Assembly: GCA_965199665.1 (NCBI GenBank)
Contig: OZ241208.1
Span: 2,170,001-2,234,000, forward strand
Direction: 5' to 3'
From: JAVVHH01 sp965199665
Lineage (GTDB): Bacteria > Pseudomonadota > Alphaproteobacteria > Acetobacterales > Acetobacteraceae
DNA length: 64,000 nt
The position numbers were made by a program, and so were the translations under genes. Below are positions 9,070 through 18,698 of the stretch, piece after piece (positions within the stretch are counted from its first letter, which is position 1; each line of letters opens with the position of its first letter). The notes below the pieces were generated by a model, which did no database searches, had not been told where the DNA came from, and saw only the letters and a program-made list of their open reading frames with translations.

Positions 9070-10574
9070 ACGCCGTTTCGTCACCGAGCCGCGCCGACTT
9101 CCATGCCGCCTACGAGGCCGGGCGCGGCACGCTGGTCTGGAGCACGGGGATCGGCGATCTCGAGACGCCGGTCGGCGCGTATTTGAAGCTCGCCTCCGGG
9201 CGCCCGCTCTCCTTTCTGCTCGAGAGCATCGAAGGCGGCTCCGCGCGGGGCCGCTACTCGATCATCGGCATGGCGCCCGACCTGGTCTGGCGCTGCCGCG
9301 ACGGCGAGGCGGCACTCAACCGCGACGCCCGCGCCGCGCCGCACGCCTTCGTGCCGGAGCCGGACGCCCCGCTCGCCAGCCTGCGTCGCCTGATCAACGA
9401 AAGCCGGATGGACGTGCCGGACCATCTGCCGCCGATGCTGGGCGGGCTGGTTGGCTATCTCGGCTACGACATGGTCCGCCAGATGGAGCGCCTGCCGGAC
9501 CGCAACACGGACGCGCTGGGCCTGCCCGACGCCCTGCTCCTGCGACCCAGCCTGTTTGCCGTGTTCGACAACGTGCGGGACGAGCTGACCCTGGCTGCGC
9601 CGATCTATCCGCAGCCCGGCGTGTCCGCCGCCGCGGCCTGGGATCGCGCCGAATCCGCCCTGGCCGAAGCGGCTGCCGCGCTGGACCGCCCGCTGCCGCA
9701 CGCCGCCCCGCCCGTCGCGCTGCCGCCGCAGCCGGAGCCGCGCTCCAACATGAGCAAGGCCGAGTTCATGGCCGTGGTCGAGCGCATGAAGGACTACATC
9801 GCCGCCGGCGATGCGTTTCAGGTCGTGCCGAGCCAACGCTTCTCGGCGCCCTTCGCCCTGCCGCCCTTCGCGCTCTACCGGGCGCTTCGGCGCGTCAATC
9901 CGGCGCCCTTCCTGTTTTTTCTCGATTTCGGCGGCTTCTCCGTGGCCGGCAGCTCGCCCGAAATCCTGATCCGTTACCGCGACGGCACCCTGACGTTGCG
10001 TCCGCTCGCGGGCACCCGCAGCCGCGGCGCGACGCGCGAGGAGGATCTCGCCCTCGAGCACGACCTCACCACCGATCCCAAGGAGCGCGCCGAACACCTC
10101 ATGCTGCTCGATCTGGGCCGGAACGACGTGGGCCGGGTCGCCGAGATCGGCAGCGTGCGCGTGACGGAGAGCTTCGCCGTCGAGCGGTTCAGCCACGTGA
10201 TGCACTTGTCCTCGACCGTGGAGGGCAGGCTCAAGCCCGGCCTCGACGCGCTCGACGCCCTGATCGCCGCCTTTCCCGCCGGCACGCTCACCGGCGCGCC
10301 GAAGATCCGCGCCATGGAGATCATCGAGGAGCTCGAGCCGACCCGGCGCGGCATCTATGCCGGTTGCATCGGCTACTTTGCCGCCAACGGGACCATGGAC
10401 ACCTGCATCGGCCTGCGCACCGCCGTGATCAAGGACGGCACCATGTATGTTCAGGCCGGCGGCGGCGTGGTGGCCGACAGCACGCCGGAAGGCGAGTGGG
10501 CCGAAAGCGTGCAAAAGAGCCGCGCCCTGTTCCGTGCCGCCGAAGAAGCCGTCCGCTTCGCCGCCAAGGCCTAG
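9066..10574 (+). CDS. trpE: Anthranilate synthase component I
   Basis: TrpE converts chorismate to anthranilate using ammonia passed from TrpG, the first step of tryptophan synthesis. The protein has 502 residues. The N-terminal LLES motif (51-54, in SFLLESIEGG), which binds tryptophan for feedback inhibition, is present, so the enzyme is probably tryptophan-sensitive. The C-terminal chorismate-binding core carries GSSPEILIR, LAGTRSRG, LGRNDVGRV and FPAGTLTGAPKIRAMEII. The ATG overlaps the ppiD stop (ATGA), indicating translational coupling. I see no leader peptide or attenuator, since no intergenic space exists before it. Confidence 0.97.
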   Translation: MNAVSSPSRADFHAAYEAGRGTLVWSTGIGDLETPVGAYLKLASGRPLSFLLESIEGGSARGRYSIIGMAPDLVWRCRDGEAALNRDARAAPHAFVPEPDAPLASLRRLINESRMDVPDHLPPMLGGLVGYLGYDMVRQMERLPDRNTDALGLPDALLLRPSLFAVFDNVRDELTLAAPIYPQPGVSAAAAWDRAESALAEAAAALDRPLPHAAPPVALPPQPEPRSNMSKAEFMAVVERMKDYIAAGDAFQVVPSQRFSAPFALPPFALYRALRRVNPAPFLFFLDFGGFSVAGSSPEILIRYRDGTLTLRPLAGTRSRGATREEDLALEHDLTTDPKERAEHLMLLDLGRNDVGRVAEIGSVRVTESFAVERFSHVMHLSSTVEGRLKPGLDALDALIAAFPAGTLTGAPKIRAMEIIEELEPTRRGIYAGCIGYFAANGTMDTCIGLRTAVIKDGTMYVQAGGGVVADSTPEGEWAESVQKSRALFRAAEEAVRFAAKA

Positions 10575-10578
10575 AGCT

Positions 10579-11183
10579 ATGATCCTCCTGATCGACAACT
10601 ACGACAGCTTCACCTTCAACCTGGTCCATTTCCTCGGCGACCTCGGGGCGGAGTGCGAAGTCGTCCGCAACGACGCGTTGACCGTCGACGAAGCCCTCGC
10701 CCGAGCCCCCGACGCGATCGTCATCTCGCCCGGCCCCTGCACCCCCTCCGAGGCCGGCATCTGCCTCGACTTGATCGAAGCCGCCGCCGGCCGCGTCCCG
10801 ATCCTCGGCGTCTGCCTCGGTCACCAGGCGATCGGCCAAGTTTTCGGCGGCAACGTCATCCGTGCGCCGGCTCCGATGCACGGCAAGGTCGGCCCCGTCA
10901 CCCACATCGATTCCGACGTCTTCGCCGGCCTGCCCAGCCCGTTCAACGCGACCCGGTATCACAGCCTGATCGTCGAGGCCGAGACGCTGCCGGACCAGCT
11001 CGAACCCACCGCCTGGACCGAAAACGGAGCGGAAGCCAAGATCATCATGGGCATGCGTCACCGCACGCTGCCGATCTTCGGCGTGCAGTTCCACCCGGAG
11101 AGCATCGCCTCCGAGCACGGCCACGCGCTGCTGGGCAATTTCCTCGCCATCGCCCGCGGCTCGAACCAGCCCGCCCCAGCCGC

Positions 11184-11187
<4 letters not shown>
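10579..11187 (+). CDS. trpG: Anthranilate synthase component II (glutamine amidotransferase)
   Basis: TrpG is the class I glutamine amidotransferase subunit that supplies ammonia to TrpE. It has 202 residues, starting MILLIDNYDSFTFN. The nucleophile cysteine is in GVCLGHQ (about 79) and the His/Glu pair in FHPES near residue 174. It begins four bases after the trpE stop. A second function as PabA in folate synthesis is common for this family and cannot be excluded. Its stop codon overlaps the TTG start of trpD. Confidence 0.96.
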
Positions 11188-12206
<1,019 letters not shown>

Positions 12207-12207
12207 G

Positions 12208-13020
12208 ATGGATATCGCCGTTTCCGATGTGCTGACGCAGATATGCGCGACGACCACCGAGGAGGTGCGCCGGCGCGAGAGCGAGATGCCCCTGGCGCAG
12301 CTCAAGTCCAAGGTCGCGCACCTGCGCCACCCGACCCGCGGCTTCGGCGTCGCGCTCAAGGAGCGGGTCGCCGACGGCCGCTACGCGCTGATCGCCGAGA
12401 TCAAGAAGGCTTCGCCGTCCGCCGGGCTGATCCGGCCGGAGTTCGACCCGGTCGAACTGGCGCGGATCTACGTGGAAGCTGGGGCCACCTGCCTGTCCGT
12501 GCTGACCGACGGTCCGTTCTTCCAGGGTGCCCCCGAGCATCTCAAGGCGGTCCGCGCCGCGGTGGATCTGCCCATCCTGCGCAAGGACTTCATCCTGGAG
12601 CCGTGGCAGGTCTACGAGAGCCGCCTCATGGGCGCCGACTGCATCCTGCTCATCATGGCCGCACTGGCCGACTCCGTCGCCCGCGACTTGGAGGAGCTCG
12701 CCCGCGCACTCGACATGGACGTCCTGGTCGAGGTGCACAACGAGCGCGAGCTGGAGCGGGCACTCGGCCTGCAGACCCAGTTGATCGGGATCAATAATCG
12801 TAATCTCAAGACGTTACGGACCACTCTTGCCGTCACGGCCGAACTCGCGCCGCTGGTGCCTTCCGATCGTTTCCTCATCGCCGAGAGCGGCATCCGCACC
12901 CATGCCGACGTGATCGAGTTGTGCGAAGCCGGCGCCCGCTCGTTCCTGGTCGGCGAGAGCTTGCTGCGCGAGCCCGACATTGGCGCGGCCACCCGCGCCC
13001 TGCTGGGCTCCGGCGCCTGA
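12208..13020 (+). CDS. trpC: Indole-3-glycerol-phosphate synthase
   Basis: TrpC closes the indole ring in tryptophan synthesis. It is a stand-alone enzyme of 270 residues with a TIM-barrel fold. The catalytic lysine lies in EIKKASPSAG (from about 64), the second in LRKDFI, and IGINNRNL and IAESGI form the phosphate-binding part. The ATG comes right after the trpD stop and is preceded by a purine-rich GGGAG. It is not fused to trpF, unlike in enterobacteria. trpF, trpB and trpA are not in the window. The moaC gene follows after 16 bases. Confidence 0.97.
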   Translation: MDIAVSDVLTQICATTTEEVRRRESEMPLAQLKSKVAHLRHPTRGFGVALKERVADGRYALIAEIKKASPSAGLIRPEFDPVELARIYVEAGATCLSVLTDGPFFQGAPEHLKAVRAAVDLPILRKDFILEPWQVYESRLMGADCILLIMAALADSVARDLEELARALDMDVLVEVHNERELERALGLQTQLIGINNRNLKTLRTTLAVTAELAPLVPSDRFLIAESGIRTHADVIELCEAGARSFLVGESLLREPDIGAATRALLGSGA

Positions 13021-13036
13021 TGGGGCGCTTAACAGC

Positions 13037-13504
13037 GTGAGCTTCACCCATTTCGACGCGGAAGGCCGCGCCGCCATGGTCGACGTGTCGGCCAAGCCGG
13101 AGACGGCCCGGACGGCGAGCGCCCGGGTGACGGTCATGATGGAGCCGGCCACCGCCGCCTTGATCCGCGACGGCCGGGCCAGCAAGGGCGACGTGCTCGG
13201 CGTCGCACGGCTTGCGGGTATCATGGCCGCCAAGCGCACGGCCGATCTGATCCCGCTCTGCCACCCGCTGCCGATCACCTCCGTCACGCTTGACCTCCAC
13301 GCGGGAGAGTCGGCCGTGGAGATCGAGGCTACCGTCCGCACCACCGGGCGCACCGGCGTGGAGATGGAGGCGTTGACCGCCGCCAGCGTCGCGGCACTGA
13401 CCGTCTACGACATGTGCAAAGCCGTCGACCGCGCGATGCGGATCGACGGGCTGCGGGTCGTGCACAAGGATGGCGGCAAGTCGGGCGCCTTTTCCCAACC
13501 ATGA
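13037..13504 (+). CDS. moaC: Cyclic pyranopterin monophosphate synthase
   Basis: MoaC acts with MoaA to turn GTP into cyclic pyranopterin monophosphate, the first step of molybdenum cofactor synthesis. The 155-residue protein starts with SFTHFDAEGRAAMVDVS. It has the active-site LCHPLPI, the GVEMEALTA loop and the YDMCKAVDR helix, all family hallmarks. The start is GTG at 13037, chosen because the protein then begins in register with homologues; GGGG lies about twelve bases upstream. The gene follows trpC and overlaps moeA by four bases (ATGA), so molybdopterin genes are transcribed with trp genes here. Confidence 0.95.
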   Translation: MSFTHFDAEGRAAMVDVSAKPETARTASARVTVMMEPATAALIRDGRASKGDVLGVARLAGIMAAKRTADLIPLCHPLPITSVTLDLHAGESAVEIEATVRTTGRTGVEMEALTAASVAALTVYDMCKAVDRAMRIDGLRVVHKDGGKSGAFSQP

Positions 13505-14697
13505 TCTCGGTCGCCGACGCGACGGCGCAGATCCTGGCCGCGATGCATCCGGTCGGGACGGAGACGGTGCCGCTCTCCGCCGGCGCGGGCCGCGTCCTGG
13601 CCGCTCCGGTGGCGGCCCGGCTCGACCAGCCGCCCGGCGACGTGTCCGCGATGGACGGTTATGCAGTCCGCGCCGGCGATGCGGGTCCGTGGACCGTGAT
13701 CGGCAGCGCCCCGGCGGGCCACCCGTTCGAGGGCTCGATCGGCCCCGGACAGGCCTTGCGACTGTTCACCGGCTCGCTCGTCCCGGCCGGTGCCGACGCG
13801 GTCGCGATCCAGGAAGATGCCGACCGCAGCGGCGACCAACTCACCCTGCGCGAGCGTCCGATCGCCGGCCGGCACATTCGCCCGCGCGGCGGCGACTTCT
13901 CCGCCGGCGACACCCTGCTGCGTCCCGGCACCCGCCTTTCTCCCCGCGCGATCGGCCTGGCCGCAGCCGCCAACCATCCCTGGCTGACCGTGTTCCGTCG
14001 CCCCCGAATCGCAATCCTGGCCACCGGCGACGAGATCGCCCTGCCTGGCGATCCGCTGCGCTCGGGCGGCGTCGTGTCGTCCAACGCGCACGCCCTCGCC
14101 GCCTTGTTGACCAGCGCCGGCGCCGACCCGGTCGTACTGCCGATCGCCACCGACGATACTGACGCCATCGCCGCCACCGCCGACCAGATCGCCGGCATCG
14201 ACCTGTTGCTGACCACCGGCGGGGCCAGCGTCGGCGAGCACGACCTGGTGCAACAGGCACTGGGCCAGCGGGGCTTCACGGCAGATTTCTGGAAGATCGC
14301 CATGCGGCCCGGCAAGCCGCTGATCTTCGGCCGCCTTGGCGCCGTGCCGGTCCTCGGCCTGCCCGGCAACCCGGTTTCCGCCTATGTCTGCGGCCTGCTA
14401 TTCGCCGTCCCCGCGATCCGCCGGCTGTCGGGCCTTGCCGAGGCCGGGCCGACGGTGCTCCGTGGCCGGCTTGCCGTCCCGATGCCGCCGAACGACCGCC
14501 GGGCCGACTACGTGCGCGCGACCACCGCCGTGGCCGAAGACGGCAGCCTCCTCGTCACGCCGTTCCCGCGGCAGGACTCGTCGCATCTGCGCGTGCTGGC
14601 CGCCGCCGATGCGCTGGCGATCCGACCGCCCCATGCTCCCGCGGCCGATCCGGGGGACGCGATCGATCTCATCCGCCTGGATCCCGGTTTTTTCTGA
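13501..14697 (+). CDS. moeA: Molybdopterin molybdenumtransferase
   Basis: MoeA inserts molybdate into adenylated molybdopterin. The protein has 398 residues. It shows the N-terminal DVSAMDGYAV motif, the central MPT-binding fold with ILATGDEI, TTGGASVGEHD, KIAMRPGKPL and LPGNPVSAYV, and a C-terminal beta-rich domain IV. The ATG is fixed by the ATGA overlap with moaC. The 82 bases after its stop contain the lexA promoter and SOS box, so transcription of lexA can be separate from the upstream operon. Confidence 0.96.
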   Translation: MISVADATAQILAAMHPVGTETVPLSAGAGRVLAAPVAARLDQPPGDVSAMDGYAVRAGDAGPWTVIGSAPAGHPFEGSIGPGQALRLFTGSLVPAGADAVAIQEDADRSGDQLTLRERPIAGRHIRPRGGDFSAGDTLLRPGTRLSPRAIGLAAAANHPWLTVFRRPRIAILATGDEIALPGDPLRSGGVVSSNAHALAALLTSAGADPVVLPIATDDTDAIAATADQIAGIDLLLTTGGASVGEHDLVQQALGQRGFTADFWKIAMRPGKPLIFGRLGAVPVLGLPGNPVSAYVCGLLFAVPAIRRLSGLAEAGPTVLRGRLAVPMPPNDRRADYVRATTAVAEDGSLLVTPFPRQDSSHLRVLAAADALAIRPPHAPAADPGDAIDLIRLDPGFF

Positions 14698-14702
14698 GCC
14701 AG

Positions 14703-14732
14703 TTGACGCAAATCGGGGAACCAACGTAGAAC
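14703..14732 (+). promoter_or_regulatory. lexA promoter with -35 and -10 hexamers
   Basis: TTGACG (14703-14708) is a near-consensus -35. After 18 bases comes TAGAAC (14727-14732), a plausible -10. The second half of the SOS operator covers the -10, so bound LexA would block RNA polymerase. The lexA ATG is at 14780, with GGGAG (14768-14772) as ribosome-binding site. Confidence 0.6.
14718..14732 (+). promoter_or_regulatory. LexA operator (SOS box, GAAC-N7-GAAC)
   Basis: GAAC (14718-14721), seven bases, then GAAC (14729-14732). This direct repeat is the known LexA-binding site of Alphaproteobacteria, unlike the palindromic CTGT-N8-ACAG box of enterobacteria. Its location before lexA indicates autoregulation. 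Confidence 0.85.
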
Positions 14733-14779
14733 AGCCTGGTTGCCGATTTGTTCCGATTCGGCGGAGCGGGAGCTGTCCC

Positions 14780-15496
14780 ATGTTGACGCGCAAGCAGCAC
14801 GAGTTGCTGATCTTCATCGACCGCCACTTGAAGGCGACCGGCTTTTCCCCGTCCTTCGAGGAGATGAAGGAGGCGCTGCAGCTCCGCTCGAAATCGGGCA
14901 TCCACCGCCTGATCTCCGCCCTGGAGGAGCGCGGCTTCCTGCGCCGCCGGCATCACCGCGCCCGCGCGCTCGAGGTGGTCCGCTTGCCCAACGAGGCCGC
15001 CGAGCGCGCACCGATGCCGGAGCCGGTGGTCAGCGTCGCCCCGACGTTCTCGCCCACCGTCATCAAGGGCGATTTCGGCCGCAGCCTCGCCGGCGTCCGC
15101 GCCGCCAACGACGCCAGCGCGGTGCAGCTTCCACTCTACGGCCGTATCGCCGCCGGCCTGCCGATCGAAGCGCTGCGCGACACCAGCGCGCATATCGAAG
15201 TGCCGATCGCCATGCTGGGCACGGGCGAGCATTACGCGCTGGAGGTCGACGGCGATTCGATGATCGATGCCGGCATCCTGGACGGCGACACCGTGATCAT
15301 CCGCCGCGGCGACCAGGCCGATAACGGCCAGATCATCGTCGCGCTGGTGGACGAGTACGTCACCCTCAAGCGCCTGCGCCGCCACGGCAAATCCATCGCG
15401 CTGGAGCCCGCCAACTCGGCGCACAAGGTCCAGATCGTCCCGGCCGACAAGGTCAAGGTGCAGGGCAAGCTCGTCGCCCTGCTCCGGCGGTATTAG
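14780..15496 (+). CDS. lexA: LexA repressor, SOS regulator
   Basis: LexA represses DNA-damage genes and cleaves itself when RecA filaments form. The 238 residues comprise an N-terminal winged helix (about 1-65, with SPSFEEMKEALQLRSKSGIH as the recognition part), a long Pro/Val linker, and the S24 peptidase domain (about 115-238). The scissile Ala-Gly is in GRIAAG (about 125-126), the catalytic Ser in DGDSM (160) and the Lys in YVTLKRL (197). The long linker is usual for alphaproteobacterial LexA. The gene has its own promoter and SOS box. It ends four bases before the convergent GT8 gene. Confidence 0.97.
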   Translation: MLTRKQHELLIFIDRHLKATGFSPSFEEMKEALQLRSKSGIHRLISALEERGFLRRRHHRARALEVVRLPNEAAERAPMPEPVVSVAPTFSPTVIKGDFGRSLAGVRAANDASAVQLPLYGRIAAGLPIEALRDTSAHIEVPIAMLGTGEHYALEVDGDSMIDAGILDGDTVIIRRGDQADNGQIIVALVDEYVTLKRLRRHGKSIALEPANSAHKVQIVPADKVKVQGKLVALLRRY

Positions 15497-15500
15497 CCGC

Positions 15501-16409
15501 TTACCCCAGCGCTGATTTCAGCGCTGAGCGGATCCGGCGCGGCACGTAGGGCATCAACGCCTTACGCGCCACGTTGAGCGGAGTGCGGTCGGCAGGGCGG
15601 TAATCCCGCCAATCCGTCCGTGCGAGGTTGGCGAAGTAGTCGCGCTGCCGGGGATGGTTGTCGAGGTAGACCCACGGCTTGGCGCCGCCATTATAGTGAA
15701 TGATGGCCGCCTCGTCGCAGACCCGGCGCCGCTCGGCGTCCGTCATTCCCATGTCGTAGGACGGGCGGAAGAACGGGTTGATGACGTTCCACTTGAAGTC
15801 GAGCGGCAGCCAGTCGCCGAACAGGACGAGGTTCAGGATGTCCTGGTCGGCGTCGATCGCGCGCTCCGGGTATTGCTGGATGTAGTCGATACAGCGGCGG
15901 CAATAGCCCTGCTCGCGCCACCGCACGAGGTCCATCAGCAGCACGCCCGAGTTGAAGAACAGGCTGCCCGACGGCATCCCGTGCTGCGCCGGCCGGACCG
16001 AGTTGGGGATCGGCACCGCGCCCACCGTCTTGCCCGCCAGATCGGTGCGCCATAGCGGCTCGATGGAACGCACCGCCACCGTGTCGGGGTCGAGGTAGAG
16101 CACCCGGGCGCGGTCGGGGAACAGCCGGTCGGCCCAGAGCCGCAGGTAGGCGTCGGCGGTCAGCGTGTAGGGTGTCGGGAACTCGGTATCCTGTGGGACC
16201 ACGAACTTCTCGAACCGAAGCGACACCCTGGCGTCATCGCCGAACGAACGGCGGAACCGCGGCGCGAACGCCTCCGGGTCGTCGGTGGACGCGATCACCA
16301 CGTCCAAAGGCGAGCTCGAGTTGGCAATCAAGGAGGCCAGGCAGGCGGCGCCGTGCTGCGCGTAGACGTTGTTGAACGCGAACAGGATCGAGATGGGCTG
16401 GTCCGGCAT
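15501..16409 (-). CDS. Family 8 glycosyltransferase
   Basis: A GT-A fold glycosyltransferase of family GT8, a retaining enzyme that uses a nucleotide sugar (UDP-glucose or UDP-galactose in known bacterial members such as LPS glucosyl/galactosyltransferases). The 302 residues include the metal-binding DPD in LYLDPDTVAV (107-109), the FFNSGVLLMDL segment and the IIHYNGGAKPWVY motif typical of the family C-terminal part. There is no signal peptide or membrane span. It lies downstream of comEC on the same strand after a 74-base gap. The acceptor, possibly lipopolysaccharide core, is inferred and not shown by the context. Confidence 0.85.
   Translation of the reverse strand: MPDQPISILFAFNNVYAQHGAACLASLIANSSSPLDVVIASTDDPEAFAPRFRRSFGDDARVSLRFEKFVVPQDTEFPTPYTLTADAYLRLWADRLFPDRARVLYLDPDTVAVRSIEPLWRTDLAGKTVGAVPIPNSVRPAQHGMPSGSLFFNSGVLLMDLVRWREQGYCRRCIDYIQQYPERAIDADQDILNLVLFGDWLPLDFKWNVINPFFRPSYDMGMTDAERRRVCDEAAIIHYNGGAKPWVYLDNHPRQRDYFANLARTDWRDYRPADRTPLNVARKALMPYVPRRIRSALKSALG
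15508..15525. terminator. Inverted repeat between convergent lexA and GT8 gene
   Basis: AGCGCTGA, two bases, TCAGCGCT: a perfect 8-bp inverted repeat inside the last codons of the GT8 gene and just past the lexA stop. An outer CCGCT/AGCGG pair extends it. It could act as a two-way terminator for the convergent genes, but no T-run follows, so this is tentative. Confidence 0.35.
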
Positions 16410-16483
16410 GCCTCATCCTACCACGCCGCGCGCCCGCCTCCAATTGCGAGTAGAAGCCTCATCGCCCACAGCCAGCGCGTGCA

Positions 16484-18631
16484 TCATTCGTCGCCGGCCG
16501 GCGGCAGCGTCTCCTCGGCGGCGGCGGCGGGCAGGGTTTGCGCGGCGCGCCGCGGCGTGGGCGGCGGCGGCACCCAGGGCCGGTTGCCCCGGGCCGCGCG
16601 ATCGGTCAGCACGCGGACCCCACCACCCTCGATCCATGCCGCGGCCGCGCCGTCGCGCCAGACCGTGAACCGGTCCAACAGCGCCGTCTCCCGCGGGCAC
16701 TCGCCGCGCGCCGGCTCCGCGGCCACCAACAGCGCGACGCCGACGCAGCCGCCGTCCGGCACCGCCGCTTCCTTGCGGAGCAGCAGGATCGGCCCGACCC
16801 GGCAAAGGCCGGGGCTGCACGCGGCGGGCTGCCCGTCACGGATGAGCTGGAACGGCCCATCGGCGAAATGCGTCTCCCATTCCTCGCGAATGTATTTGGA
16901 GGCGCCACTCACCGCCTGCACGTAGTAATGCCCGCCCGCGCGCAGCGCGATCAGCCGCGCCTCGCTCGACACCAGCACGTCCGGCATCGGCGTCGCCAAC
17001 GGCGAGAGCAGCCCGGCCACGATCGGCAGCACCCCCGCCATGCGCCACCGGCTGCGCCACAGCGCGAGCCAGGCCAGCCCCAGACTGAACGCCAGCAAGC
17101 CCCAGCCCGGCATCGGCCGCACCGCCATCGTCGCCTCCGGCCAGGCCGACACGGTCTGGCCGATGAACAGGATGGCCCGCACCCCCCATCCCATCGGCAC
17201 CAGCGCCAGCCATTCCAGTCCGAACGGCATCAACGCCAGTCCCAGCAACCCGAGCGGCATCACCCACATCGCCGTCAGCGGCACGGCCACGACGTTGGCG
17301 GCAATGAAATAGAGCTGGATGTGGCCGAAATGGTAAGCGCCGTACGGGGCGGAAGCCGTGCCGGCCAACAAGCTGGTCAGCACCAGCGCGACCACGTGCG
17401 ACACCGTCCGCCGCCACCATTGGTGCCCATACAGCCGGGTCAACAACGGGCGCAGCGCCTCGTAGCCCGAGATCAGCGCCAACACGGCCGCAAAGCTCAT
17501 CTGGAAGCTGACGCCCACCACTTCCTGCGGCGCGAAGCTCATCAACGCCAAGGCCGCCAACGCCCAGCCCCGCAACGACAGCGCCCGCCGCCCCACCACC
17601 AACCCCAACGTGACCACGCACGCCATGGCGAAGGACCGCATCACCGGCACGTGCGCCCCGGCCATCAGCATGTAGGCACCGCCGGCCACCAACGCCGTGA
17701 CCGCCGCGATCGGCTTGGTGGGCCAGAACAGCGCCGAGCGCTCGAAGGCCGCCAGCACGAGCCGGGTGGTGCCGAACACCAATCCCATCACGATCCCGAT
17801 GTGGAGCCCGGCCACCGCCAGGAGGTGGGCCAAGCCGGAATCCCGCATCGCCGCCCGGTCCGCCTGCGGAATCGCCAGCGTGCTGCCGGTCAGGAACGTC
17901 GCCGCGATCGCCCCCGGCGCCCCGGGCACGGCCGCCATGACCCGGCGCCCGATCCAGTCCCGCGCTGCCTGCACCCCGGCGGTGAACCCTGCCGGCGTGC
18001 CATGCTCCACCACCGAGACCGGGCCCAGCGCCGTCCCGCCGCCGCCGAGGCCGTTGAAATACGCGTCGCGCTGCAGGTCCCACCCGCCGGGGAACGACGG
18101 TGACGAGGGAGGCCGCATCAGGGCGCGCACGCGCACGACGTCGCCGGCCACCACCTCCGTCCGATCGCCCTTCTTGAATCGCACCCGCAGCCGACGCTCC
18201 AGCGGCTCGCCGTCGCCCAGGCGCACGCCGTCCAGCACCAGCCGCCGCCCGTCTGGCAGGATGTCCACCGCGCGCACGGTGCCGCTCAGGATGACGGCGG
18301 TGCGCGGCAACGCGGCCGGGGGCAGCGCCCGCCCGGTCGCCATTTGTGCGGAGAAGAAGCCGAGCGACGCCGCCAACAGCCCGAGCGTGGCCAGCCGGCC
18401 CGCCAAGCTGCGCCAGGCCAGCGCCGCCCCGCCAAGGCTCAGCGCGCCCGCCACGGCTCCGGCCCATGCCGGCGGCTCCACCCGCAGCGCGAAGTAGAGC
18501 GCCACGCCGCAGGCCATGCAGACCGGCAGCCACGGCATGAACCGTCCCCGCTCCGCCTCCGCCCAGCCTGCCAGCCGATCGGCCCAGCCGACCGGGGCGT
18601 CCACGCTCCCAATTGCAACCGCTTGTTGCAC
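16484..18631 (-). CDS. comEC: ComEC/Rec2-type DNA uptake channel protein
   Basis: A polytopic inner-membrane protein of the ComEC/Rec2 family, thought to form the channel for single-stranded DNA during natural transformation. It has 715 residues. An N-terminal DUF4131-like part with two membrane helices and an OB-like segment (about 1-220) leads to the Competence domain (about 240-520), with the LLAVAGLHIG motif near 270 and many membrane helices. The C-terminal 190 residues form a soluble region that lacks the HxHxDH metal motif of the beta-lactamase-like domain in Bacillus-type ComEC, and the tail is rich in Pro and Ala. dprA is also in this window, but no pilus or other competence genes, so competence is not demonstrated. 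Confidence 0.88.
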   Translation of the reverse strand: MQQAVAIGSVDAPVGWADRLAGWAEAERGRFMPWLPVCMACGVALYFALRVEPPAWAGAVAGALSLGGAALAWRSLAGRLATLGLLAASLGFFSAQMATGRALPPAALPRTAVILSGTVRAVDILPDGRRLVLDGVRLGDGEPLERRLRVRFKKGDRTEVVAGDVVRVRALMRPPSSPSFPGGWDLQRDAYFNGLGGGGTALGPVSVVEHGTPAGFTAGVQAARDWIGRRVMAAVPGAPGAIAATFLTGSTLAIPQADRAAMRDSGLAHLLAVAGLHIGIVMGLVFGTTRLVLAAFERSALFWPTKPIAAVTALVAGGAYMLMAGAHVPVMRSFAMACVVTLGLVVGRRALSLRGWALAALALMSFAPQEVVGVSFQMSFAAVLALISGYEALRPLLTRLYGHQWWRRTVSHVVALVLTSLLAGTASAPYGAYHFGHIQLYFIAANVVAVPLTAMWVMPLGLLGLALMPFGLEWLALVPMGWGVRAILFIGQTVSAWPEATMAVRPMPGWGLLAFSLGLAWLALWRSRWRMAGVLPIVAGLLSPLATPMPDVLVSSEARLIALRAGGHYYVQAVSGASKYIREEWETHFADGPFQLIRDGQPAACSPGLCRVGPILLLRKEAAVPDGGCVGVALLVAAEPARGECPRETALLDRFTVWRDGAAAAWIEGGGVRVLTDRAARGNRPWVPPPPTPRRAAQTLPAAAAEETLPPAGDE

Positions 18632-18698
18632 GGCACCTCCGCTCTACACCGTGCTTAGCAGACTCTTCGGCGCCGATCACGTGTGCTAAACCGCTGCC

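Noticed and set aside
9040..9080. Possible trp leader peptide or attenuator before trpE
   Set aside because: trpE overlaps the ppiD-like gene by four bases, leaving no leader region.
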